Shown here: piece by piece, positions 39,801 through 48,974 of the stretch
Position numbering within the stretch: position 1 is the stretch's first letter
Layout of the letters: every line of letters begins with the position of its first letter
Source of the DNA: a bacterium
GTDB taxonomy: Bacteria; UBP6; UBA1177
Length of the DNA stretch: 64,000 nt
NCBI GenBank assembly: GCA_016290135.1
Contig: JAEESW010000005.1
Coordinates: 1 to 64,000, forward strand
Direction: 5' to 3'
Notes under the pieces: generated by a model
What the model saw: the letters and a program-made list of their open reading frames with translations, nothing else
Told to the model about the DNA's origin: nothing
Database searches by the model: none
Position numbers and translations under genes: made by a program

Positions 39801-41735
39801 TTAATTTATACTGATAGCTCTCAAACCAATGTAAAGTTTGGACTGGGTGTCTCTAAGCGCGTATTTGGAAACTCTTATTCTGTACACACCAGTGACACTT
39901 GGATCGAATGTTACCACTTCATAATTGTTAAATCTTGATGAAGAACAACCGACCAGGGAACCGTTCGGATCATAAACGCACATATCCAAATCTACTCCGA
40001 TAGGATATGCGGCAGTTTTATGGGCATAGGTGTAAGTTCCTCTGGTTGCCCAAGAGATCGCAATTTTTGTTTTTGATCTGCTCGAATAAATGTAATAGTA
40101 GTAGTCCAAGTATCCGTTATTCGGAATCGGATCCGCAGCATCCAATGAATTCCAGTTAGCAACAGTTGCTGAAGATTTCTCCCATTCTTTATAATACGCC
40201 CCATCGAATCCGCTTGCATAATCAACACCTCCCTCTCCGACTTTTGTATAATCTCCGCTAACAACATCGGTAGTTGACGCCAGAATGAAAGCCTTTGTAA
40301 GGTGCGGTCTGGTAGTCAGATCATTGTAATCGCTCATATAATCAGCAACAATTCCCGCGACATGCGGAGCGGAAAAACTTGTTCCTGAATAAGATCCGGT
40401 TCCTGAAGTGATAAAATTCGGAAGAGTCAAATTCGTTCCGGGAGCAACCACTTCGGGTTTCTGATTTCCTGTCTCGGGATTTACATAACTTGAAGTAGAA
40501 TTAATCGTAGGAAGAAGCGTTACAGGATTACCAAAAAGATAGACGGTTTGCCCCATCACGTAGTTTCCGACTGTAATTGAGTTCAAAGCAGCGGACGGTT
40601 CTCCGACATATCCGCTTGCCTCGCCAGTGTTACCCGCAGAATTAACAATTGTAACATTATAGTTGTATATAAATTGATCCCAGTCTCGTGTTTCTGTGGT
40701 ATATTCGGATGTGTCGTTGGAAAATGATGCGTTTATCACTTTTATTGACGGTTTTCCACTGATGCCGTTTAATTCATTGATTGGAGAAGTTTCAGGCAAA
40801 GCCGACCCGTTTCTGCAGTAAAGAAATGACTGAGGAGAAAGCGTTCGGAGAACATACGAAACCTGCTGTGGGTGCTGAGCAGAAAATGTGCTTGTAAATG
40901 AATAATAATTTTGTGTTGTCAGCACACCATTATTATATGGCGGACAGTTTGACTCTGTCATATATATTCCGATACCTTGACCTTGACCGCCAAGATCAAA
41001 CATCCACGGATCGACCCCTGTAGCAAGCATTGCATTTGCCAAATCCTCTTTCGGTTCATGATGAAGTTCCACACCGTCAACCATACCTCGAGCATTTTCA
41101 AGCAGTTCAAACATCTCACCTTCTGTCATTTCTGCAACAAAAGAACCTTTTCCACGATTCTGAGCAATCCCGATTGCTTCATCAAGATCGGGGTTGGTAT
41201 TTCTTTTTCTCAACTCCTGCCAGGCAGCTGACTTTACTGACAACAATTCCGCGAGATATTCATTTTGAATTCGATCATATTCTTCTTGCAGCAACTTGTG
41301 TTGGAATTCATCAATCAATTCACCGTCGACATAAATGGAAGTTCTTCCTAATTCATCAGTATAACCTTCTGATGAAAACGAATGTTCTGGATAAAGAACT
41401 GTAGGAAAGGAAACCCCTATTAATAGTTTTTGCTTTTTACTCGGATTTTTCTCAAAAGCTTCAAATACTTCATCAGAAATCACTTTTGGTTCCGAAACTG
41501 GAATTTCATCCTCTTGAATCTCAACAAAATCGGTGTCGAAAATTTTTGTACCGATGTTACCAAATTCATCGTGGTAAGTCACAAAATGGTAATTTTTTCC
41601 TCCCACCATCCGGCTGACCACATTGATTCCTAAAGCCTCAGGCAATAAACCTGAAATTGCCGACTCCGTCGTTTCTGCATAAACAGAAAGAAAATTGAAA
41701 CAAAGAAAAATCATGCAACAGAGAAATTTTTTCAT
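39801..41735 (-). CDS. Secreted subtilisin-like (S8) serine peptidase
   Basis: 'GTSFSAPHVAGIVADYM' catalytic Ser; 'TIVNSAGNTGEA' oxyanion Asn; signal peptide MKKFLCCMIFLCFNFLSVYA. Confidence 0.85.
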   Translation of the reverse strand: MKKFLCCMIFLCFNFLSVYAETTESAISGLLPEALGINVVSRMVGGKNYHFVTYHDEFGNIGTKIFDTDFVEIQEDEIPVSEPKVISDEVFEAFEKNPSKKQKLLIGVSFPTVLYPEHSFSSEGYTDELGRTSIYVDGELIDEFQHKLLQEEYDRIQNEYLAELLSVKSAAWQELRKRNTNPDLDEAIGIAQNRGKGSFVAEMTEGEMFELLENARGMVDGVELHHEPKEDLANAMLATGVDPWMFDLGGQGQGIGIYMTESNCPPYNNGVLTTQNYYSFTSTFSAQHPQQVSYVLRTLSPQSFLYCRNGSALPETSPINELNGISGKPSIKVINASFSNDTSEYTTETRDWDQFIYNYNVTIVNSAGNTGEASGYVGEPSAALNSITVGNYVMGQTVYLFGNPVTLLPTINSTSSYVNPETGNQKPEVVAPGTNLTLPNFITSGTGSYSGTSFSAPHVAGIVADYMSDYNDLTTRPHLTKAFILASTTDVVSGDYTKVGEGGVDYASGFDGAYYKEWEKSSATVANWNSLDAADPIPNNGYLDYYYYIYSSRSKTKIAISWATRGTYTYAHKTAAYPIGVDLDMCVYDPNGSLVGCSSSRFNNYEVVTFDPSVTGVYRIRVSKYALRDTQSKLYIGLRAISIN

Positions 41736-41954
41736 AACAACCTCCAAAAAAATGATTCATAAAAAAACAACAGCCTTTCTCAATTTGATCAAATATCAAA
41801 AAACCGATAGTTACAAGCAAAACGCAATCCAAAGTTTTTTTGCCAATAAAAACAGTCAGTTAAAAAAAAGAACATAATGATGACGGACTAAAAAACTTAC
41901 AGAAATCATAGCGTAAAAAAAAAAAAAAACAATAGAAAGCATTTTAACTTTGCA

Positions 41955-41986
41955 CCGGCAGGCAGATTTTCCTTAAAAATCGTAAT
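41955..41986 (+). repeat. Promoter-proximal repeat copy b
   Basis: CCGGCAGGCAGATTTTCCTTAAAAATCGTAAT; followed by -10-like TATAAT. Confidence 0.75.
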
Positions 41987-42077
41987 TTCAAAAAATACGG
42001 CTATAATGCCCCGCTTTATTTGTGATTATTTGGCCATGTTTAAGATTTTTTAATAATTCAAGAGGTCAAAACAGAAA

Positions 42078-44330
42078 ATGGAGAATACCGGGCAGAAAAA
42101 GCTGGGAACTTTTTTAGGAGTATATACTCCGACGATCCTCACTATTTTCGGCGTCATCATGTATATGCGTGCCGGAAATCTTGTCGGAACAATGGGACTC
42201 TGGCCGATGGTGTTCATTGTCCTTATATCGAATTCCATAACTCTCATCACGACCCTTTCCTTCTCTTCGATCGCGACAAACAAAAAAGTCGGTGTCGGCG
42301 GTGCATATTACATCGTTTCGAGAAGCCTCGGCTTTGAGATCGGCGGTGCAGTAGGCCTTCCTCTGTTTTTGTCACAGGCGCTTTCGATAACGCTCTATTC
42401 ATTCGGTCTCGCCGAAGTCATAAAGATGCTTTTCGGAACATCTTTCTCGCTTAATCTTGTGACTTTCGGAATAATCGCTGTCGTCGCGGCAGTCTCTTTT
42501 GTCGGGGCCGGTTTTGCTATGAAAACTCAGATCCCCGTCATGATCTTTGTGGCCGTTTCGATACTTTTCCTCATCATCGGAGCCTTTATGAAAGGAAGTT
42601 TCATCGAATGTTTCAGCACTTTTCCGACAAGTGCGTCTGAAATATTCGCAACCAGAAACGGTCTTTCATTCTTTTCGGCAATGGCGATATTTTTCCCTGC
42701 GGTGAGCGGCATCATGGCCGGCCTCGGACTTTCCGGAGATCTTGAAAATCCTCAGAGGTCTATCCCGATAGGCGCGATCGCCGCGACTCTGACAGGTTTT
42801 GCCTTTTATGTCACCCTTCCCCTTTTCCTTTCCATGGGAGCAACACCCGAAGAAATGCTCAACGATCAGATGATATGGTCGAGAATATCGCCTGTGAACG
42901 GCAATATCGTGATCCTGCCCGGGCTTTTGGGTGCGATATTTTCAAGCGCGGTCGGCTCAATGCTCGGTGCTCCAAGAACTTTTATCGCTATGGCGTGCGA
43001 CCAGGTCGGAAGCAGAAAGGGACAGAGTTTCCTCAAGTCCAAAAAGGGAGAATACGCCTCATTCGCACTTTCGCTTGCGATCGCGTGCGGCGCTGTTTTT
43101 CTGGGCGATCTCAACACTGTTGCGTCGATACTCACCATATTTTTCCTTACAGTATACGGCATCGTCAATCTGACAGCCGCACTTGAGACTCTCAGCAACG
43201 AGCCATCATGGCGTCCGCAGTTCAAGATCCCGGCAATAATCAGTCTTGTCGGCGGCATCGCCTGCATAATCGTAATGTTCCTCATAGATCCTCTGCTCAG
43301 CATAATCGCAATAATCATAGAGATCGCGCTTTACTTCATCCTCAGGCGTGTTGCGGCGCAGCACTCGGCTGTCGGGGATGCGAGACGCGGTTTTTACGAA
43401 AACCTCATCAAAAATTCGCTCCTGCAGCTGAAAGCCCTGAAAATGACTCCCAGAAACTGGAGGCCCTACATCCAGGTCCTGATAAACGAACACGAAAAAC
43501 AGCAGAATCTGGTCTGTTTCGCATCCAATTTCGGACTCAGCAGCGGGATAGTGACTGTTACGAAGATCCTGATAGGCAAACTCGGCGAAGACAAAATAGA
43601 GGTCGACCGCGAAGTCGATTCAATGGAAAAATTTTACAAAGGACAGGCGATCTCCGTCTTCCCGGAAGTCACAGTCGTCGAAAATTTTGAAGAAGGGATC
43701 CTTTCGGCAGTTCAGGCAAACGGAATGGCAGGGCTCCGCTCGAACACGATAATGATGTGCTGGCCGGATGAGGTCGGGCGTTATCTGCCGCGCTATCTTT
43801 CCATAATGCGCAAATTCTCGTTCCTAAAAAAATCGACGGTCATCGGCAAAGTCTCTCCCGATTTCGATGTCAGGAATTCTGAAAAAACGATCCATGTATG
43901 GTGGGGAGGCCTGCAGAGGAACGGAGATCTGATGCTGCTTCTTGCATATCTTCTCACAAAATCTCCGGCGTGGGGCGACGCTGCGATCAAACTTCTGCGA
44001 ATGGTTTCCGACGTATCGGCGAAAGAGAGTGCCGAAGCTGAACTCAAAAAACTTTCCGAAGATTCGAGGATCGCGGCCGAACCTATGATAATCGTCAAGG
44101 AGAAGGACGAACTTTTCGAGCATGTTTTAAAACGGGTCAGCGGCAGTGCGGATGTCGTCTTCCTCGGTCTGAACACGCCGGCAGAAGGCGAAGAAGAAGA
44201 ATACGCAAAGAAGCTCGAGATTTTCGCAGAACCGCTCAAAGCCGTATTTTTCATAAAAAATTCAGGGATCTTCCAGGGTCAGCTTCTCGAAACGGGAAAC
44301 GAGAACATAAAGAAACACAATAAGGGCTAA
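42078..44330 (+). CDS. SLC12-like cation-chloride cotransporter / amino-acid permease superfamily transporter
   Basis: '[29 protein letters not shown]', '[14 protein letters not shown]', about 12 TM and long cytosolic C-terminus. Confidence 0.8.
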   Translation: MENTGQKKLGTFLGVYTPTILTIFGVIMYMRAGNLVGTMGLWPMVFIVLISNSITLITTLSFSSIATNKKVGVGGAYYIVSRSLGFEIGGAVGLPLFLSQALSITLYSFGLAEVIKMLFGTSFSLNLVTFGIIAVVAAVSFVGAGFAMKTQIPVMIFVAVSILFLIIGAFMKGSFIECFSTFPTSASEIFATRNGLSFFSAMAIFFPAVSGIMAGLGLSGDLENPQRSIPIGAIAATLTGFAFYVTLPLFLSMGATPEEMLNDQMIWSRISPVNGNIVILPGLLGAIFSSAVGSMLGAPRTFIAMACDQVGSRKGQSFLKSKKGEYASFALSLAIACGAVFLGDLNTVASILTIFFLTVYGIVNLTAALETLSNEPSWRPQFKIPAIISLVGGIACIIVMFLIDPLLSIIAIIIEIALYFILRRVAAQHSAVGDARRGFYENLIKNSLLQLKALKMTPRNWRPYIQVLINEHEKQQNLVCFASNFGLSSGIVTVTKILIGKLGEDKIEVDREVDSMEKFYKGQAISVFPEVTVVENFEEGILSAVQANGMAGLRSNTIMMCWPDEVGRYLPRYLSIMRKFSFLKKSTVIGKVSPDFDVRNSEKTIHVWWGGLQRNGDLMLLLAYLLTKSPAWGDAAIKLLRMVSDVSAKESAEAELKKLSEDSRIAAEPMIIVKEKDELFEHVLKRVSGSADVVFLGLNTPAEGEEEEYAKKLEIFAEPLKAVFFIKNSGIFQGQLLETGNENIKKHNKG

Positions 44331-45466
44331 TCGCCGTAATTTTCACGCACGAAGTAGTTGTTGCCTATCAGCAGCGCCTCTTTTTTCGCATCTTCTATAT
44401 CGGCCAGCATCATTTCGCGGGCAAGCTCTTCGACTGTGGTAGAGGCTTTCCAGCCGAGGATCCTCTCCGCTTTTGCCGGATCTCCCAGAAGGATATCGAC
44501 CTCTGTCGGACGGAAGTAGCGCGGATCGACCGAAATTATCTCCTGCCCTTTTCTCAGATGTGTCTTATCAGTGAATTCAGAGAGTTTTGCTGTATCTATA
44601 TCGTCAACGACCCCTTTTTCGGAGACCCCGCTGCCGACAAACGCGATCTTTACTCCGACACAGTCGAAAGCCATCCTGACAAAATCGCGGATAGAGGAAG
44701 TCCTTCCTGTCGCGATCACGAAATCATCAGGTCTTTCGTGCTGAAGAATGAGCCACATCGCCTTGACATAGTCCTTTGCATGCCCCCAGTCGCGCTTTGC
44801 GTCGAGATTCCCGAGATAGAGCGTCTCCTGGAGACCGAGTATTATCCTTGCTGCGGCGCGTGTGATCTTTCTCGTGACGAAAGTCTCGCCTCTGCGCGGC
44901 GATTCGTGGTTGAAGAGTATACCGTTGCTTGCACGGATCCCGTATGATTCGCGGTAGTTCACCGTTATCCAGTAGGCATAGATCTTTGCAGCGGCATACG
45001 GGCTGCGCGGATAGAACGGGGTCTTTTCGCTCTGCGGGACTTCGGCCGCCTTGCCGAAAAGCTCCGAAGTCGAAGCCTGATAGAACCTTGCCGACTTCTC
45101 CATGCCGAGGATCCTGATCCCTTCAAGGAGCCTCAATGTCCCCAAAGCATCTGAATTAGCCGTATATTCGGCTGTCTCGAATGAGACCTTTACATGCGAC
45201 TGCGCAGCAAGATTGTATATTTCGTCAGGCTGGACCTCCTGCATGATCCTTATCAGGTTCGTCGCATCCGTAAGATCACCGTAATGAAGGGTGAACTTTC
45301 TGTTTTTGTCATGGATGTCCTTGTAGATATGATCGATCCTGTCGGTGTTGAAGGAAGAACTTCTCCTTTTTATACCGTGGACTTCGTAACCTTTTTCGAG
45401 CAGCAGTTCCGCCAGATAAGAGCCGTCCTGCCCTGTGATACCAGTGATAAGAGCTTTTTTCGCCAT
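44327..45466 (-). CDS. gmd: GDP-mannose 4,6-dehydratase
   Basis: '[46 protein letters not shown]', '[16 protein letters not shown]'. Confidence 0.97.
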   Translation of the reverse strand: MAKKALITGITGQDGSYLAELLLEKGYEVHGIKRRSSSFNTDRIDHIYKDIHDKNRKFTLHYGDLTDATNLIRIMQEVQPDEIYNLAAQSHVKVSFETAEYTANSDALGTLRLLEGIRILGMEKSARFYQASTSELFGKAAEVPQSEKTPFYPRSPYAAAKIYAYWITVNYRESYGIRASNGILFNHESPRRGETFVTRKITRAAARIILGLQETLYLGNLDAKRDWGHAKDYVKAMWLILQHERPDDFVIATGRTSSIRDFVRMAFDCVGVKIAFVGSGVSEKGVVDDIDTAKLSEFTDKTHLRKGQEIISVDPRYFRPTEVDILLGDPAKAERILGWKASTTVEELAREMMLADIEDAKKEALLIGNNYFVRENYGD

Positions 45467-45565
45467 ACTTTTTCTCCTGAATCGAACAGCAAACATAAAA
45501 TTTTATTGAGAGAGCGTTTTGAGTCAAATAAAACGAGGGCCGCCCTGCGGACCCGCTCCTGATGT

Positions 45566-45677
45566 CTAATTGTCCTGCAAAACGATTCCCGAGAATTTTT
45601 CAGGCTTCAGCCGCTCGTCTTTGATCTCGATGCCGTGCTCCGCACAGTCTAACTTCCCAATGCCAATAAGGATCAAC
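45566..45677 (-). pseudogene. Residual coding debris: VDPYW tail-like sequence and '...LDCAEHGIEIKDERLKPEKFSGIVLQDN*' fragment
   Basis: Tail-like 45652-45677 matches 48670-48695 at 22/26 nt; short open fragment ending at TAG (45566-45568). Confidence 0.4.
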
Positions 45678-45696
45678 TATTAAAATGTTTTTAAAT

Positions 45697-46686
45697 ATGA
45701 AAAATGAAATTGTGATCCACAGCGAACAGGATTTGAAGTCAAAAATTTGCACGATTCGCGGAGTACAAGTAATGCTTGACTTTGACTTGGCTGAAATTTA
45801 CGGTTATTCAGTGAAAGCATTTAACCAGCAAGTCAAGAATAACATTGAAAAATTCGATGAAGATTTCCGTTTTCAACTGACATGGGAAGAATTGGAAGAA
45901 ATCTCTTTTTTACGTTCAAGGTCAAAATTTTTGACCTTGAACAATGGACGCGGTAGCAACATCAAATATCTCCCTTATGCCTTCACAGAACAGGGAATTT
46001 ACATGCTGATGACCGTGCTTCGCGGCGATGTGGCAATTCAACAGAGCAAGATGCTGATCCGGCTTTTCAAGGGAATGAAGGATTTTATTATCGAGCGGGA
46101 ACATCTGATCGGATATGATGAAGTCGCAAAACTTGCGATTCAGACTTCACAAAACACGAACGATATTGCGTTAATAAAAGAAAATATGGCAACCAAATCA
46201 GACATCGCACACATCATTGAAGATTTTACAAATCCTGAAATGAAAAAAGATTTTTTGCTTTTGCACGGCAAGCCCGTTGAAGCTGATCTCGCATATCAGT
46301 AGATTTATGCCAGGGCGAAAGAGACAGTTCTTGTGATCGACAACTATATTGATTTAAAAACGCTCGTTCTGCTCAAATCGGCGCGGAAAAATGTTAAGAT
46401 CACGATATTCACTGACAACAAAGGCAAAGGTCTGCATCAAAAGGAATATGAGGATTTTTCCAAGGAATATCCGGACATTGCAGTCACTTTCAAAACGGCT
46501 AACGGAATCTTTCACGACAGATACATTGTCATTGATTTCGGCACGGAAAACGAAACTATTTATCACTGCGGAGCTTCATCGAAAGATGCCGGAAAGAAAG
46601 TCAGCGCAATCACAATAATTGCGGATAGTGCAGTTTATAATCCGTTAATCGAAAATATTTTGAAAAATCAGAAAGTTGTATTGTAA
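45697..46686 (+). pseudogene. ORF6N-domain protein interrupted by an in-frame TAG (46300-46302)
   Basis: ORF 45685-46302 and ORF 46333-46686 share one frame; N-terminal 'IRGVQVMLDFDLAEIYGYSVKAFNQQVKNN' ORF6N; C-terminal 'HDRYIVIDFGTENETIYHCGASSKDAGKK'. Confidence 0.85.
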
Positions 46687-46690
46687 ATTC

Positions 46691-47185
46691 TTATGGCTCC
46701 GTTTGGTCTCCACCCGTTAAATCGATTACTTTCGGATGTCCGTTCCTTTCTTCAATGAAATGCTTGATGCAAAGTAAAATATCAATTTCATCTTTAAGGT
46801 AAAATTGAAACGTAGACTGTCTTGACCCGCCTTCTGATCTTTTTGTATAATTGATACATAAAAGTTCTTTTCCTAAAAGTTTTTCAATTTTTACAAAATT
46901 TATTTCTTGCATCATTATTTTAGAAGGCCATTTAGATAATGTATAGTCTGTAGCTAATCCAATATGGTCATCAAAAAGTAGAACATCGCACAATATGGTT
47001 GGGCCAACAATTCCTAAATGGGCAGATAACGCATCACTACCGTCAACCAGATTGCATTTAAAAGATTTTATGGATTTTTTTTCTGCCTCAAGCCTTTTTA
47101 CTTCTTTTTGTCTTTTCTTATTATCCAAAATTACACCTAAAATAACGCCTATAAAAAAAATTAATCCAACAATAAAATCTACCAT
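46691..47185 (-). CDS. Hypothetical membrane-anchored protein (candidate immunity protein)
   Basis: One N-terminal TM 'MVDFIVGLIFFIGVILGVILDNKKRQ'; start overlaps stop of 47179-47370 ORF. Confidence 0.45.
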   Translation of the reverse strand: MVDFIVGLIFFIGVILGVILDNKKRQKEVKRLEAEKKSIKSFKCNLVDGSDALSAHLGIVGPTILCDVLLFDDHIGLATDYTLSKWPSKIMMQEINFVKIEKLLGKELLCINYTKRSEGGSRQSTFQFYLKDEIDILLCIKHFIEERNGHPKVIDLTGGDQTEP

Positions 47186-47370
47186 AGTGGATCCACCTCC
47201 GGCTGAACAAACCCAGACTGTTGCCACTTTTCATAAGTCGTTGAATCATAACCGTATTCAGCATTTGCTGGAACATGTGGATTCCTGTAAATCATTGGTC
47301 TTCCAGAACCATCGTTCCCATCAAAGAAAATTGCTTTCAACGGATCCTTGTTCACATAGTAGGGATTCAC
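47179..47370 (-). pseudogene. 63-aa C-terminal-fragment-like ORF with tail WQQSGFVQPEVDPLW
   Basis: GTG start overlaps the ankyrin gene stop (GTGA); tail resembles the one at 48675-48722. Confidence 0.45.
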
Positions 47371-48665
47371 TCTTTCGCTCCGTTTTTCAAAAGCATTTCA
47401 ATCAATTCCGGTCGTTTTTCTTCTCTCGCGACACTCAAAGGCGTGTTCCCGTCGCAGTCTTTGTAATTGACATCGGCACCCTTCGAAATCAGATAGGCGG
47501 CGACATCGCCATGCCATTTTCTTATAGCCGTAATAAGCGCTGTTTCTCCGTTTTCACCGATAAAGAATTCATAACTTTCCGCTTTACGGATACCGCCTTT
47601 GAACATTTCATCGATCTTTTTGCGGTTGTTTGCAATTCTCCGCAGCAGGAATTTGTCATATTTTTCGTTCGCCAGATCGACCTTAACTGTCATAAGATAC
47701 ATTGCATTCAGAAAAGAAGCCACGTTCTGAGATATCGGATAGTCGTTTTCTGCGAAAGGATAAAACTCTCTCAGTTTCTTCAAGTACTTATTGTCCGTTT
47801 TTTCAAGAATCTCAACAACTTTGTCAAAATTTTCTATATCCTTTTCTTTCAATAAAAGACTGTTGAAACACCCTCGGTTTTCATCCGGTTTGAGCCCTGC
47901 TTCTTCGATCAGATATTGAACGGCTTCCAGACGACCTTTAGCTGCTGCGGCATCAAGCGGAGATGTGAAAATCGTGAATGCGGTGCCGTAGTCCTTTTCG
48001 ATAGTTATAAATCCCTCTTTCTTGACATCTGCACCGTTTTTTATCAGGAAATTTATGATGCCTTCATTACCGTTGTATGCCGCCCACATTATCGGTGTCG
48101 CACCGGTTTCATCAGTAAAATTGACGTTTTCGGATGTGACAACCTTCTTAACTTTTCCGAAATCGTCGGCCTTTACGGCTTCTATCAGACGGTTTCCGGA
48201 GTATGTTTCCAGATCCAGCGATAAAAGCGGTAGAAAAAGCAAAGCAAAAAAGAGAAAAAGCGCAATATATGCAACATGCTTATACTTCGAAAGCAGTTTC
48301 TCCCGCACAACAAGCCCGAAAAGACCGCAAACAGTCCAAAGGACAAAGTAAGCCAAGTCTTCGTATTGCGGAAATGAGTGTGAAACAAAAAATGTGCCGA
48401 AATAAGGTAGCGCAATCCCTGCTAAAATACATGATCCAAGCCATGAATATTTTTTTAGCACTTGTTCTATGCAACTTTTTTTACGAGCTATGATAAATCC
48501 AGCAAAGAAAATAGCAGCACCGGTAGAGATATTTAAATAATTGTAAAGTGAAGTTTCATCAAACAGACCGAAAAGAGATAAAATCGAAAATATCGCTATA
48601 AAAAGCACAAAAAAAGAGGATGTAACAAAAATGTTTCGGAGAGAATATTTAATAAGTTTCAACAT
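47367..48665 (-). CDS. Ankyrin-repeat membrane protein
   Basis: N-terminal TM helices; ankyrin text 'TGATPIMWAAYNGNEGIINFLIKNGADV' and 'GDVAAYLISKGADVNYKDCDGNTPLSVAREEKRPELIEMLLKNGA'; AGGAGGT RBS. Confidence 0.75.
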   Translation of the reverse strand: MLKLIKYSLRNIFVTSSFFVLFIAIFSILSLFGLFDETSLYNYLNISTGAAIFFAGFIIARKKSCIEQVLKKYSWLGSCILAGIALPYFGTFFVSHSFPQYEDLAYFVLWTVCGLFGLVVREKLLSKYKHVAYIALFLFFALLFLPLLSLDLETYSGNRLIEAVKADDFGKVKKVVTSENVNFTDETGATPIMWAAYNGNEGIINFLIKNGADVKKEGFITIEKDYGTAFTIFTSPLDAAAAKGRLEAVQYLIEEAGLKPDENRGCFNSLLLKEKDIENFDKVVEILEKTDNKYLKKLREFYPFAENDYPISQNVASFLNAMYLMTVKVDLANEKYDKFLLRRIANNRKKIDEMFKGGIRKAESYEFFIGENGETALITAIRKWHGDVAAYLISKGADVNYKDCDGNTPLSVAREEKRPELIEMLLKNGAKE

Positions 48666-48674
48666 AGACACCTC

Positions 48675-48774
48675 CTAATACCAATAAGGATCTACATTTG
48701 TTTGCGGAAAGCCGGATTGCTGAAAGGGAAAGAGAAAACAAAAACAATAAAACAACAGACAACAACTTTTGCAC
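48675..48774 (-). pseudogene. Apparent deletion scar: signal-peptide start (GTG) joined to tail QQSGFPQTNVDPYWY*
   Basis: GGAGG-TCATT-GTG, (M)QKLLSVVLLFLFSLSLSA, then an out-of-frame tail at 48675-48722. Confidence 0.45.
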
Positions 48775-48974
48775 AATGACCTCCAGGAGAGAAATGAATA
48801 AAAACATCGGATTATATTCGATTTTTTGGAATAGGCAAATGGAAAGACCTGCATCATCGATCCAAAGAACATCGTTGGAACTCAGTCCTACGGGCCGGAA
48901 GGATCAAACGGCGATTCAGGAAAACAAGTCCTGCAAGATCGACAAATTATCGCAATTCGGTGATTCTATGATTT

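Noticed and set aside
46300-46302. TAG as a recoded (stop-to-amino-acid) codon
   Set aside because: TAG terminates other clear genes here (e.g. the lipoprotein at 21575, dxr at 33986, DUF2062 at 36018), so recoding is not supported; nonsense mutation is simpler
47179-47226. RHS-repeat toxin assignment for the QQSGF...VDPLW tail
   Set aside because: No YD-repeats or RHS core (e.g. DPxGL) motif present; parent family left unidentified
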